DNA of 64,000 nucleotides from Taeniopygia guttata (taxonomy: Eukaryota > Chordata > Aves > Passeriformes > Estrildidae): NCBI RefSeq assembly GCF_048771995.1, contig NC_133024.1, forward strand, positions 22,150,001 to 22,214,000, written 5' to 3'. The position numbers and the translations under genes were made by a program. Every line of letters begins with the position of its first letter. The first letter of the stretch is position 1. Below are positions 17,801 through 32,800 of this stretch, piece by piece. The notes beneath the pieces are model-generated. The model had not been told where the DNA came from. It saw nothing but the letters and a program-made list of their open reading frames with translations, and made no database searches.

Positions 17801-20800
17801 ATGAGTAAGCATTTTGGTTACTCTCTTTTGTACCTTTTCTAATCCTACAAAGTAATTTTTGGACTAAAAGGTTGAAACTACAGTTATTGAAGAGCTGAGA
17901 ACATGAATCTACAAAGTTGCAGTGATGCTGCTTTTTTGACTCTGTAATTTTTCAAGTTATGTCTAACATTTTACTTGTCTTATTTTTTCCTTTTTTTTTT
18001 TTTTTTTTTTTTTTGCCACTAAGATCTTAGCTTCATGGCACAATCAATAAGGAATCTAAAATATCGTTCAAGTGATAATAGTCACAACACAGATTATAGT
18101 TATGGATTTATACTGATTTCCACTGTAAATTTGCAACAGTTAGCATTTTCCAGGACTGCAGAAAGGCAAGACTAGCTGCAATCCTGAGACAGGAGGGGTT
18201 TTGGTTTCATCGATGAACCAGTGGGATTTTTTTAATCTGACAAAAATATCTTTCAATTTCCTACCTTTTTAATCAAGGTCTCCTGCAAGTATAGATTTTT
18301 TATCTTCTCCCTCTTTAAAATTTCCAGTTCCATTTCTGTTGGCTCTGCTTTCTCCATCTCAAAAGCCTCCTTCTCCTCTGTGACCACAGCTGATGCATCT
18401 CCAGCCTGTGCCATGGGGGCACCGTCTTCCACTGGAGGAGTTTGAAGAAACATGTGCCTAAATGCACGAGACGAGGGACACCCTTCCAGTGGTTCCTTGA
18501 GCTTTGCCTTGGCCTCCTGCTCCTCTTTGAACTTTAGGAGGACATCACTGTTGTGCTCAACTATTTTTTCAGGAACCTCATCTGGGTGTAACTGAGGGAT
18601 CAGGGGAATAGGGAGATGTTCTGATACATCTAATCTTGCCTGTATGGATTTGACTTCCTTCACTAAACTCTTGATTTCATCAATAGTAGAAACCTTGAGG
18701 TCCCTCAAAGACACAATCTCTTTGTTCATATTCACTTTTGTCTTATGAATCTGCAAAGGAAAAACTATTTTAGTAGGATTCTCTACCACAGGAAGTAGTC
18801 CTACCCAACTCAAGAAGGCTAAAATTAGGATTATTAATCATTCTGTGATAAAGGGACATGATTAGTTGACTCTTTTACATTAAGTAATAATTGAATGTGA
18901 TCTATCATGAATATATTTGGCAGAAACTTCTCTGATCTTTATAAAAGAAAATAACACACCATCCACTTGAAGCAAGTGGAATTCCTCATTATTATAAACC
19001 CAGAATTTATGACAAGAATTATTCCCTTTGTTTGTTCTAATGAGTTGGGTTAATCACTGGCTATCTGATAGCATCAACACTACAGTGAAGTGCTGAAGAC
19101 CAGGCATGAGACTAAAATGATCCAATAAATCCCCTGAGACTGTAGAATTGCTTCTGTAATGCTTAGGCCTCGCCGGCAAAGTTATCCAGTGTCCCTCTTT
19201 TGCAGTCCAGCCAAATACAATGAAAAACCATTCCTATGAGAAGGATGGGGGAAAAGAAGTCACAGGGAAAGCAAAAAAGATACTGCACAACATTTGAACT
19301 TATTGTGTCTTTGAGGTTGAAAGATGTGTGGTAACTGTAGGAGTCCTACTGTAGCAAGGTGGCTCCAAAAAACCTGGTTCTTAGGAAGATTCCAATTCCA
19401 GGAGCAGTGATTGCCAAAGTGCAAATACAGAGAGGCCACGCTAGAACACTTTTCCTTGCTCACATCCCTGGTTTTGTTAAGGTATTTCACAGCAGGGGTT
19501 ATTTAGCTTTGTGTTTTACTAGATTATAAGACTTCTAATTTAAAAAGACAGGTGTTCCTGCTGAAATACTAGTAAAGCTAAATTCTCTTTCTCATTTATA
19601 AAGAGTCACTCTGGAATGATTTGGGTTTGGGTTTGTTGAAGCACGAGACAGTTCACAAGAGAAGAGCTGATTTGTAACTAAAGTTTACTCAAAACAGTCG
19701 TCTGTCCTTCAAGGCCTATTCCCATGCTCACTTTTCAAAAAAATTCTTCAGAGATCAATACACTATCCTCATGTCCCCTACCAAAAAGAGGGCAATATAC
19801 ACAGTTTTACACACCAAGTCTTCCAGGATTGCAAGCTGCATCATCTTCTTTTCAGTGCTTATACGCTCATTTTCAGTGAGTGTGTAGTTAGTGGCACTCT
19901 TCAGCCTGTAACATCCTATATTCTCCCGTGCTGCTTTGATCTCCTCAGCATCTTTGGAATTCTCATAGTTATCTCTAGGTTTGCTCTTGTATCTGGTAGA
20001 TACAAAATAAAGCTGAACTTGCCAAGATAGAAAGCATACAAATGAACAGTCATGTCATACCCTCTGACTTGGGCAGCAAAGTTTGGGAGGTGAAAGAGTG
20101 ATACACCTCTCTCAGAAAAGAATGGCTACTTTGGAAAGAACATCCTTGCACATTTAAATGAAAATCCCAGATTTTTTTTCCTCCTAAGAATTTTTAAAAC
20201 AAAGCTCTGGCATGGGAAAGTTTAAACCTTCACACTCAGACTGAGTTCTGGGTTAAGTGAGTACATGTTGCTATCAATTTCAGGGAGCCACATAACAATC
20301 TACCAGCCTGTAGCACAGACTACTTGATCCTACTCTACATTGTTAAACACTAAATAACCTTAAAAGCTTTGTACTCTGACTCTACATTTGTCCTGTTCCC
20401 TGCCATTCATCTCCTAAGGAAGAACTTCTGTACTTCCATGAGCATAGAATGGTTTGGGTTATAAGGGACCTTAAAGATCACCCTCATTCCAGCGCCCCTG
20501 CCATGGACAGGGGAACCTTCCACTAGACTAGGTCACTCAAAGCCCCATCTAACACAGCCTTGAAAAAGTGGTCATTCAAAGATATTTGGTTAGGTTAGAT
20601 ATTTGGAAAAGGTTCTTCACCCAGAGGGTGGTTGGACACTGGAACAGGCTTCCCAGGGAAGAGGTCACAGCACCAAGCCTGACAGAGTTCAAGGAGTGTT
20701 TGGACAAGTTCTCAGGTATGGTGTGTGACTCTTGAGGCTGCCATGTGCAAGGACATGAGCTGGACTTTTATGGATCTTGTGGATTCCTTCCAACTCAGGA

Positions 20801-23800
20801 TATTCTACGATTCTGTGAAAGACATCCTGTCCCCCTTTCTTGCTGCTTAAGATAAAGACCAGCATGGAGCATGACAGCATATGACAAACACTCACATGAT
20901 GCTGACCTAACCCAGCTGTTACAGTATCTGCTCCATGTGGGGCTGGCAGGATTCACAAAGAGTTGACTGTAATGGAGTAGGTGTCTCTCAGTCATGATCC
21001 ATTTAGACACATTTTACTCCCTATCTGAAAATGCAGCTACCTAGCTGAATTCAAATTTGATAATGTTTTACAGGAACCATAGAAACTAAATATATTCTAA
21101 TGCTCTCTCGAAACTTGGAGATACATGAAAATTCATCTGTTTTAATTACAACCCTTAGGAACACAAAAACCTAAGCAGGGAGATTATAGTGCCATATGAC
21201 AGCTAAATAGCATTACTTGATCTCAAACAAGAAGCAGAACTAAAAGGGAACAGAGTCCAGTTCAAGACTCACAATTCATGCCACTCTGCCCTCCTCTTCA
21301 TGATCTTGGCTTTCAGTGCATCGTATTTCTCAACAAGGCTTCTGATTTTCTGACGTCTGCTTTCTATATAACGCGTGGTTGGCTTTCGGACCTCTGGTGT
21401 CTTCAGCCTTTCAGCCTCATTCTCAAAAACTACACTTCCTGAAACAAAATATAACCATGTGAAGATGTAATACCACACAGCACAGTGCAGTCCCAGCTAC
21501 TGGAAACTCCCTCAGATAACTCCTGTAGAACTGATGTAAATCAGGATAGTTCCATTGTAGTGGATGCTTTGAAAGTATTCAGGTTCTTTGACTTGACTTT
21601 TAGTCACATTCTACCCATGGGGCTGACAGACAATTGCTGACATTGATCTAAACATGGATAACTATGTATGAGTTTTACTTTGCATATAGGTACTAAAAAA
21701 CCATCACAGCTATATTTCTTTACCTGCACTTACACATGTATTTCTTTTACTTGGACTCAGGAACACAAACTGAGATGAAAGACAGAAACCATATTACTGA
21801 AAGTTTTAAATGGTTATCGTTACCTCTATGCACAGGGCTTGTCTCTCTGTGGATCTCCTCTTCTGCTTGTTCTGCCTCTTTAAGTGCTGTCCACTTCTCT
21901 TTATGTACTGCCCACTTGCTGTCCTCATGTTTCTTATCTTGGCCATATTTCTCAGACACTGTTAGAAGGCTGTAGGTCGAAATCTGATGATTGGTTTGAA
22001 TAGCATGAACAGTGAGAGTAAATTCCAGAGAGTCCCGAAACCTGGAATCCCAAATTAGACAAAACTGTCTGATGTCAGTGGACACAAAATACCATTTTAC
22101 CTTGACCAAAAGGGCATGAAGAGTGTAATTATTGCACATGCAATCCTCAAATGTAAATCCACAAGTCAGTAAGAAATTGCTTAGCCTGATGACATCTGAC
22201 ACCGTCTATATACTTTTATCCAATCTAGGAATGGAGATGGTCAAGAATAACCACATGAAGACTTTTCCCAATATTGAAACTTATACCAGGTTCTTCGTGA
22301 CAATAAATTTCATCTTCCATTAAGGACTTATCATAAACATGCTCATTCTATCATTTTTCCCTGTCACATGCTCTGTGTGCCTAAGGTGGTTTTTTAATTG
22401 TGTATTTATTTTATTAATTCATCCTTTGCTCTTACCTAGATCTATGAAAACCAACTCAAAATGCACCTCATGCTTAAACTTCTATTCTTGAGAAAGTTCT
22501 TTTGTAACTTCAAATTATATAGAGAACACTGTGTTAGAAATGACATTAAAATATCTGACAGACACACAATATGTCTTAAAAACAGGCATTCATTTCACAG
22601 GTTGTTTTTCAACATTTCCGTAAGAGTTCTTGGTTCTTATTGAACTTACTGGCAAAACCCCAGGAAAATAGTCTCAACCAGCTTTCTTCATACAGAAGTG
22701 AATCCAAATGAAGTAATTTCCTTCATTTGACTATCTGCATTTTTGCCAAAGATTCAATAGAAGTCATTCCACATAAATATGAACATATACTCTTGTGTAT
22801 GTTCCAAGAATAAATAAGATTCTTAAATAAGAGCAGAATCATAACAGAACAGATTAAGTTCTGATTATATGAGAGAGAGAGAAAAAATAAATCACATTCC
22901 TTTTTCTTGTGGGAGGTACAACTTCATAGACAATAAGCCCCATGGAAGGTGAGGGAGAAAAGTAGAAGAAAAGTGGTAATTACTGTGTTTGTAGTTTCTG
23001 CAGTCCAATGAATTGTTTCTCATGCTCCCAAGCCAGCTGCTTTTGCACTAACTGGATTCTCTGTAGTGTCTGCCTATCCAGCTCTTCAAAGATCCTACGG
23101 TCCATCTCAAACTCCTGCAAGAAGATGAAAAACCCAGCATCACATTATTTTGGCTTCTAGGTCTTCATAACTAATATTTTTACCTGGTGCCTTAGTTGCA
23201 TGCACATCAATACTATCCTTTATTTCAGAAGCTATCTCCACAGAGAACCACATTTTTTTCCTGTGCTTCTTAATTGGCACAAATAATCAGCTGTGATTCA
23301 GAAGTCCACCAATTTATATATTTTTAAAACTACCTTAATCCAAAGTATTGGACATCCTTCGCCCCAATATGATATGTAGCAACATTTTACAAGAAGGTGC
23401 CTGTAAATGTAAATGACCCTAATAAAAGCCAGATGTACCTCTCTGTGCAACTGCATGTGCATGGGCAACTCCTGATTCTTTTGAAGGAGATAAACAAAGT
23501 CTTGTCTCAGTGCACTTAACTCCTCTCTTTTCTTATTTTTCTTTTCTTCAGCTTCCTTCATTTTCCGTTCATGCTCCTTTTTCTGCTTGTATTCCTCAAT
23601 ACTGAAAATGCATAAAACAGAAATTACGTTATCTCAATGCAAGAGTGGAAAGATTACAGTTTATATGACCTTTTAGATTTCCTTGACAATCTTAAATTCC
23701 CAGTGAACTCAATTGTTCTTAAGGTAACTTAAAAAGGAATCACCTTCTGTATACTCTTAACATATTTGTACACTCTTAACATCAAGGGGCTTTGACCTTT

Positions 23801-26800
23801 AGCTGTCTCTGTAGTCTGAAGTTAACTACCTCATAGTACGACATTTGAATTATTTCCAGATAAAAATAGATGAAATGGAGAGAAGGGCTGAAAAAACTGT
23901 GTTTCACAAATAAATGACCCAAATTCAGGGTGATCAACTTGTCCCTCCTCTTTGTAGGCAAAAAGAAATACATGCAAAAAGAGCTACCAACACTTGAAAA
24001 TCCTATTCATCATTATCTAAGCATCTCTTACGTGTAGGCATCAGGATCCTTAATGTCTTCAGTAGCCTTCTCCTTCTCAAGACCTCTCTGGAATAAAAAC
24101 ATTGTCTTGTCTTTAAACAAGCAGTTATAGTTTCAACAGACAATAAAGCTTTTATAAACATTAAGATAGAGCTCTCACCACCTCTCACAAAAACAAAAGA
24201 AATCTTCATTTTCAATATTACTATCTGAGCCTTAAATACTGTGTTGTAATGTTTCAAGCAGAAAAAGCAAGGAAGCTGGTTTATATGTAAAAGAACTAAT
24301 GAAACATTAGGGACAGAGAACACCCTATAACCTCCCCAGTGGCATAAATTATTACATCATTGCTTGTCCTAAGTTCTCTCTGTCCCATAACATCTTTGGT
24401 TCTCTATCCCCCAGCCCAATTCTCTTGTCTCCCCTCACTGCCACATTAACAAGAGTCAGTGTGTCATGGGCTAATTCTAAGTTACATCTGTAATTAATCT
24501 GGTTGGCTTTTGCTGACTGCATAATGGATTCACAATTATTAGCTGTGAAGAATGACAGATGGATGGACATTGCAGTAGCACAAGCCTCATTTCCCTAGGC
24601 AATCATGCTCTGAAAAAAGAGGGGGGACTATCACCCAACAATTTAGTTGTACTTAATTGATCTGTAATTTAACTTAGTTAGTTTCAGATGATTTGTATTG
24701 GATTCTCTAAGAATCTCATTAAGTTTAATGAAGATAAAATTTTTTTTAATTTTCCACATGACTTAAAACTAGAATAGATACTTAATGAAGATATACTTTG
24801 AAAAGGGAAAAACTCTACTAGAATGGTCATTAAGCAATGCTGTTAGCCCGAACAATAGAACTGACCATAAAGGTCTTTATATAGAGCTACTTACATATTT
24901 AAAACTATAAATCTGTATATATGCTTTATAATTGGATATTAATAACTTCTTCCAATACTGGAGTTAGTAAGGCTCTGATATCAAAAGTTCTAATAATTCA
25001 CTTTTAGAAAATAACTCTAGCTCCATTCTCAGTGCTATATATTCTTGTCATACTGGTAAAGAAGTCCAACTAGTCATGAACAATTTAGCTGAATGACCAA
25101 AGTCACAATTTCCTCTGTCTCTGTTGCCAAGCTTCCTTCAAAATGTAGTTATTAACCAGTATTAAAACATATTTAAAAGTTAATTTTTTTATGTTGACAC
25201 TTTAAAGATTTTTAAACTTTACTGAATGCCTATTGTGCACAATGACACTTTACTCAACAGCTCTCACTGCTTCTTTCAAGTTATAGTTACTAAATTCAGA
25301 CACTCTTAAGACTTTTTAAAAATTCAACGAAGTCTGAACATTTTAGTTGACATCCCTCTTCTTGTACAGTATCAGTAGAACTGCTTTTGAGTTCCAGTGT
25401 CATCTGTTTAAATGTGCTAGAGATGATCAGCTCTGCAGTGAGTACAGGACACCTGTAAATTCACTACTACTAATGCTGCCCAAGAGTGAAAGAGCAACGG
25501 GATCAGCATTGTGTTGTGCTATTTTGCAAATGGAAAAACCCATTGTGAATTTTACATGAATGGTACTAGGTGTATGGAGAAACTACACATATGGTACTCT
25601 CCAATAGTATTTCTAGAATCCCCATCCAGAGTAGAATCATACTTTACTGGAATTAAACCCAAGAAAAGTATGAAGCAATAGAAATCCTTGCAATTCTTTC
25701 ATTCCAGGAATATGTATGACTACACCTTTGAGTGGGAAAGCACTGGAAGAACATTACATATGAATAACACATACTATATTTATTTGGAGAAAAACACAAA
25801 ACACTGAGAAGGAATAGTGCAGTCTCAGAGCCCATTTATTAGGGAATGTTTTGCAAGAGCTATTCTTCTAAATAGTTTGGGAAACTTCAGCTTTTGCTGT
25901 GAAAGATCTTTACGAAAAATAAATGAACCATGTTTGCCCATCTGGGTAGTTTCATACCAAAAGGCCTAATTCAGTGAAAGAGGGTACCAACTTACCCTAG
26001 GAGGGGGGATTGTGACTTTTGGCTCTTTGGGAAGCTCCTCCTCTGACCAGAGGTCAAATGTAAAAATGTTTCCATCTCCACCACAGGTAATCAGACACCT
26101 GTCATCATGACTACAACAGATCCCCCGGATCTGCCCATTGTCATTGTCATGTACATTCAGGTACCAATAGTCCTTCAGGGCACCCACTGAGAGGCCTTTC
26201 TCACCGAGAGGATAAGCGAGAGGATAAGCACGCAGCGAGCCATCCTGCATCCCACAGAACATCAGGGGGCTGTGGCTACTGTTAAACAAACAACAAGAAA
26301 CAGTAATAGCAGCAACTTGTAACAAGCAAGCTCAAAATATGAAAAGAGCTGATCTAGCTTAATAGAAATCACTTTCCCAAGTTTGGAAGCTGAAAGCAAA
26401 GTATTTAAAGTATGTGTGATTCTACTATGAAGTGTTTTTGCAGCTAACTGGCTGCTCAGGAACATTCCAGCATTTGCTAGGTATCTTAGAACTAGTATTA
26501 GCCCTGAGCTTGGCAGTGTAGAAGACACCAAGTTAAAAGCTAGAAAAGCAGTTTTTAGTCCCTGCTCCCCATTTAGTACAGATGGTGATGAATGCAGCCA
26601 GCAGTAGATTAAAGCCAGAATTAAACTTGCTTCCCTTTGATGCAGAACATGCCTATTCTTACAGAGAACCTAATACTGGGAGTCTGAAAAAAATCCAGCC
26701 TTTCCATTTGTACAGTTCACAGAATGTTCTGAGAAGCCTATATTCTTAGCACTAGAGGGATGGACTGACTGTTCCATGTTCTAATTCTTTTTGTTAACTA

Positions 26801-29800
26801 TGATAAAGAACTGCTGTTCTGGTGATCAGTATATGCAGGGACTTCTAAGTGTTCTCCTGGAGTTCTACAATCTAGAGTGGTTGAATTATAGTCAGTATTT
26901 ACTTAGAAATCCCATTTTTTCATCTTTGAAGGTCTTTTAAAATTATTCTATCAGACACCTGGCTCAGCTATGTCTATTAGGAATTTTAGGTGAAATTCAG
27001 TGCCAGGAAAACCAGAGAGAGTTCATGTATACTAGAGCTGAGCCACAACTGAAAAGGACAAAGGAGCATACACTCCTCCCTTCCAAGTTCAATTTCATCA
27101 AGCTTTATCCCAGAGCTATTTATTACATTACAGTGTTTTACCAGAAGGAGATTTGGTGAATGGGATTGTTGTCAGTGTTCTCCATAGGAATCACTTCAAA
27201 GGGTTCATCTTTCCTCTTTTCAGGGTCTTCTTTATTATCATGTGAGAATTCGCAATGATAGAGAAATCCTGAGTCATACCCACCCTGAAGAAGAGAAGGA
27301 TGATAAGGAAACAATGACAAAACAAAACTGAAACAGCTGACCAGGAAAATGCAAATTTCAGAATAATTCTTCCTTTCTTAAGGATCTGTGAATGGCTAGA
27401 AAATGCTACTTCCAAACACCTAGAGATCCTATTTATCCACAGGCAGAAGTGTGTCATGATCTCTGGCATTAAAAGCCATTCTACCACTATGTTAAAATTC
27501 TACCTTCTGCTTGTGAGGGAAGAGCTCAATCTTTGTGCTCATTCAGGCACCACCAAGAAGGGCACCTACTGGATATTTACCAAACAATCTGAATCAGAGT
27601 GACACTACTGGTTTAATTCACAACAAACACTGAAACTGTCAAGGATGAAAGGAACTTGATATCCTCGGAATGACAGGTTTCAAAATGAAAGGATGTCACA
27701 TCATGCAAGCCCATCAACATGAAGTAAAAAAAAAAAAAAAAATCAACATGATTTACCAAGGAAAGCCAAAATTTTCCTGGTGCTGCATAAAAGCCACAGA
27801 GGATGGGACTGGGCTCCTCTGGTATGTAGATAGGTGGCAATGGCTCTTCTTCAGGTTCTTCCTCATTCGTTTCTTGTACCTCAAGTCCCAGCTCCTTTTG
27901 CTGCTTTATCCATTCAAGCCTTGCCTTCTCCTTCTCTTGCTTTTCTTTCTCTCTCCGTGCAATCTCCTCTCCCAGCTATTACAATGAGCAGAGAAACACC
28001 GAGACATGAAACCAAGGCACCCCACACAACACTGACTGAAGGAGTCTCATAAATGTAATCCAAGGTGCTCCTGGCATTACACATACAGAATATCTACACA
28101 AATCTCTTTCCTGTCAACTTAGTAGAGATCAACCAGACTTCATGGGACTCTCCAGTGAAATGCCCCCATCTCCCTCCTCTGAAGTATTTACTCTTGGTCC
28201 TTTGAAACAGAAATAATTCCAAATGGCAAGCAGATTTCAATATTTCCTCAGAGAGATTAGTCCAAATTTTCAACACTATGCTTACTCCTGCAGAAATTCT
28301 AAGTCCTGTCCCCTGCCTGCCATGGAGAAAGAAAAGCACTGGAAAGCTGAACTCAAACAAGTTCTAGTCCATCATTGGTATAGAGCAAAAGAGAGAAGCT
28401 GTAACTGATTTAACTTCATCTGAAAAATGAAGGAAAGATTTATCAAACCTTTAAAATTCTCTCCCATTCAAGACTAATGTAGCATAAACAAGTATCAAGC
28501 ATTCTCTAAAACAGTAGCTTCCTAAGAAGATACTAGACAGCCAAACCAGCAAACCCTTAAATATTATCAGCTGATCTTTGTCTGTTTTACCTTTTTAAAA
28601 ATATCCTGTTCTAGGGACTCTACAGACTATAAAAACTACTTTAGTGTTTCACTACCCTTACTGTGAGAAATCTTTCCTTACATTAAAACATCCTTGTTGT
28701 AACTTATTAATTATTTATCTGTTTCCAAGGTAAAAAGAGTAATTAATATTCCTTCTCTCTGTAGAAACATATTTTTTTATTTTTAGTGATTTATAGTGTT
28801 TCTCAATATTATTCTTCTCATTTGACAAAAAAAGCCAAAACAAAACCAATCAAAAAATAAACAAACAAGAAAACCAACAAAACTCTACACCCATTATTTT
28901 AATCTTTCCTTTCATATGCATGCTTTGTGATCGTTCTTATAGATATTGCTGTGAAAAAACATCTAGAAATCTTTCTCCTGAATGCTGACTTCCTCCAAGT
29001 TGCAACACAAAATGAAGCTTTGTCTGACATTCAGTAATACAGGATCAGTTACCAGAAAAGGCAGAGAAATCACAAGTTAACAACAGAACCAGAGAGGATG
29101 TTGGATGTAAAGTAGATTGAGTATGGAACTGGATTGAGTATGGAACCGAGACCCTGCTCACTGGAGTTCTCCTTCTGAGCCTAACATCAGCTTGCTTTTA
29201 GTTTCACAAAACTAACTACAGCTGTGAGTTGATATGTCTTTTCCTTTGGCCCCACATATTCTTTTAAACACTAAGTGCCATTTAGAAATTAAATGCACAC
29301 CTTTAAAAAGAAAACAGTTTTTAAAGTCAGAAATACTGCTAAAAAGTAATGTTTCATATTTGCTTCAAGGTAACTGTTGAAAGAAATTTGCTACAGGGTG
29401 AATATCAGCCACAATAAATATGCTTTTTGTGAAAATTACCAAAATTAAAATAATTTGAGAACTAATTAACAACCTTTCCCTTTCTCTAATGCTGTCTTCT
29501 AATCATAACCAAAATTCACATCATGCTTTCAGTGTCATGTAGGTTTGAATAAACCAAAACCAACTTCAATTTCACGTCACAAATTACTTCTACCTGGCAT
29601 TCCATTTCAAGGAGCTTAGCAAAAGCCCTGTGATGAAATACAGGGACTAGAAACTCTTTTGGGTAGTTTGATCACCTGACACAATGAAGAAGATGGAATT
29701 CTGCCACAGAAGAGTTTTTTACCTTGAGTTTGGATTTAATACTATAAAAATGGAAGTACTGTGTTGGCAGGTTTTTTATGTGATAGGTGGTTGCTGCATC

Positions 29801-32800
29801 ATGCTTCCCACGCAGAGGGGCAGGAACCTGGACAGCAAAGCCATTCTCACAAAGGATGAGCAGCGTGCTCTTGTCCTGTACAAAAACACCAAGAATACAA
29901 ATATAGGACAGATGTATAAATGGAATCAAGACAAATGGGGGGAAAAGTTGGTTAGGCAGATGGACAGGCACAAAGCCAAACTCCAGCCACACTTCCCTGT
30001 GCTCTTATTTCTATGGACATTTTTAAATGGACATCAGAAATCAGTGAGCTTCTTTTATGCTAGGCAAAGCTAAGGAATTGAAGAAATCCTTGCTGTGTCC
30101 AAACCAGCTATAATTCATGCTTAGCTTGAAAGCAGCATGATGATATTTTTTAAATTTAGTTTAATTAAAAGATGGATTTGACCCATGACTTAGTAGGGTT
30201 TGGGTTGATAATTTCTTATATTTCCATACTAATAAATCCTTTATATCATCAAGATTTGGCTCAAAGTCTTGCCAAATTCTACTTACCTTTCAGTTGTTTG
30301 TTTTCTGTTGGTACCTGACAAGTCCTTTAAAATGTGAAGTAAGGAAGAATAGGTGAGGTGAGGGTAATAATTATTCAGTGTTTTGAGTTTTTAAAAGACA
30401 AGTTTGTATTTAGTTTCAAATTTCATAAGCTATTTGGAGAAAAGAGAGGCTTATTTTATCTGACCCATCACTAAAAATGTGCAAAGAGGGCATATTAGAG
30501 TTGTTATGGAAACCCTAACTAGGAATCATATAGTTCCCATGTCTCAGGAACTAAGGATCTCAGTTTAAAAATGCATTCATTAAATGTAATGTATTTAATC
30601 ACCAGTGCTTCTGTAAAACAAACAAAAAATAAAAGAAGTAGTGTGACACTCAGATGCTGGCACTGTGTTAAGTAAGTGTTCTCATCTAGCAATGGAGGCC
30701 AGATACTGGTAGAGAAAATTACTTAGGCAGAATCTAACATATCCAAGACACCACGGGTGCTTTTTTAGTAAGGAGGAGTACTTTGTCTTCAAGGAAGGGA
30801 CTCAAAATGCAACTGTCAGATCAAGATCTATTGTTTCTGCAGTAAGATAGAATTCATACCAACAAGACTTCTTTTGGCAGTTTTTAGCAGTTCAAATTAA
30901 CAAGTGGAAATACCAACACTTTGACACCATGCCCCAGTAAAATATATCTTGCTAGCATCTAAATATAATGAATAGTTTCTCCTCTAAATAAGGATACTGG
31001 ACCAAATAAAATTTCAAATGTTACTGTAACCCTAGAACACTTTTAAATATTAGCAAAAACCTATTTTGATATGTCCTGACACATTTCAAACACAGAATGT
31101 GAATTTCAAGAAGCGCCCAAAATATTTCTTAATGTTGTCAAAAAGCTTTTCAAAAGCCTGTTTTAATATGGGCAAGAGTCACAGACAGTAACACTCAAAT
31201 TCTCTTTGTCAAAGAGAATCAGATCTTCCAAAACTTAAGGAATAAGATTGTTACTTCAAGTCAAGGGCTCAAAAAGCATACCAAAATATTTTCATTTCTG
31301 CATTATCCAAAACCCAAAGTATGTCCATAGTGACTGAACCAGAGATACAGCTACACAGAACCTTTTAGAATCTGTCATGCTGAAGCAGCATGAAAAAACA
31401 AATTAGCAAAACATTATTTGTATTGTCTGTAGAGGACGTGACTAGAGTAATGGATCTTCATCTATTTTGATTGGAAATTCATTTTAAAATCATATGTTAA
31501 CACTGCTGGGAAGGAAAGAAAACAAATATGCATTACTCACATGAGAAGGTGGAGACCACTGTAATGCCTGTACAGGTCCAGGGACACAGATGAATCCAAT
31601 AGGCTTGTATTCATCCTCAATAGCAAAAAAGAAAACGGTTTTGTCTTTACTCTGAGGAAAAACAAACAAACAAACATGATGACTGAATCAAAGCTGACCA
31701 AAATTTCAAAAGACTCTAAGCACTTTACGTGTTTAAACAGGGGAACTTTTCAATTTTTGCATTTAAACAGGGGAACTTAGGACTGGATTTCCATAATGAT
31801 TAATGGGAGTAAATAAAAATCCTGCCCATGCTGTTCCAAGAAACATGTTGCACCCATAGCTCTTAATTGCTCTCATGGGGATCCTCTGGCATCACCTGCT
31901 ATGTGCTTTCTGCCCATTGCCCCAGGAGCTCCTTTAAATCTCAGGCTCAGGCCTGATTCTTCAGATAATGCAGCACAAGCTGATTTCCCCAGATAATAAG
32001 AAGTTCCAGAACTGGTACACAACATGATTCATTGTAACTTATATCCTACATTAAATGAAATGTGTGGCAATTCAGCCTCAGGAACATGTAACTGCAAAAG
32101 CAGTGATCGTGGCTAAGGATGAGATTTTAAAAAGAGACACCACATTAACTGGAAACCGTCTCAAAGACTACCAGGTTTAATGATAAACTGACTGACTGAC
32201 CCTGTGGTAAGGCCAAGCAGTGCTGGGTAGCAGCTGGATTGCTGCCAATGTGGTGTATCAACGGACTTGCTTTTACTAATTCCAAGATCCTACTAAATTA
32301 ATTCCAAAATGAACCAAATCCATCTTCAAAGGGGATTACAGAATTCACACTAAACAGTCCAGTAATTCACAAAACTAATTGTGTGAACTGCATGGTTGCT
32401 TTCCTTCAGAAAAGCGGATGTGAGTGCAAACAGATCCTTCTCCCAACACAGAGAACTACAAGCAATCAATAGCAGCAACAGAAGTAAAACTGTGTTGTCA
32501 GTAAACAAACTTTACCTTGTCTCTTTTAAAAGGCTCTGTATTTGTGGCTTAATAAACCCAACCAAACTAAAGGATACATACCCCTGTGGCAAACACATCT
32601 CCTTTTGGTTTATATGCCAGGGCTGTGACTGCAGCAGCATGAGGTTTGAAAACTTGTTTCAGATTTATCTCTGCAATCTCATTGGCCCGTCCTGCATGAC
32701 CAGGCAGCCGTTTGGGATCATAAACCTCAATTATGCGGACAACACCATCTTCAAACCCCACGGCAATTAGACCTCCCTCAGGGTTTACCTTTAAGTGAAA

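Larger units (their letters stand above)
18265..24087 (-). other. CFAP44: CFAP44 first coiled-coil block
   Basis: Seven exons (24032-24087, 23439-23601, 22984-23114, 21824-22041, 21273-21438, 19815-19992, 18265-18750) encode long charged helices. Examples are [34 protein letters not shown] and [18 protein letters not shown]. The 486-nt exon 18265-18750 is the largest. It contains a Pro-rich break ([19 protein letters not shown]) and an acidic stretch before the coil resumes. Confidence 0.9.
25996..27975 (-). other. CFAP44: CFAP44 charged linker and second WD block
   Basis: Exon 27757-27975 starts with a highly charged helix ([19 protein letters not shown]), followed by the conserved [17 protein letters not shown]. 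Exons 27142-27284 and 25996-26278 carry further propeller blades: [28 protein letters not shown] and [17 protein letters not shown]. Exon 25996-26278 contains a perfect 12-base tandem duplication at 26206-26229. Confidence 0.88.
28000..29700 (-). other. CFAP44 intron, no further exon seen
   Basis: The intron between exons ending 29723 and starting 27975 holds the ancient CR1 piece and the short duplication listed separately. A spliced-looking 34-base block near 29600-29635 ([11 protein letters not shown]) was examined but does not fit the phase of its neighbours. Nothing else was recognised. Confidence 0.5.

Noticed and set aside
29600-29640. Possible extra CFAP44 mini-exon ([11 protein letters not shown]) with AG and GT borders
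   Set aside because: Flanking exons join directly in phase 0. A 34-base insert would break the frame, and read in that phase it contains a stop.
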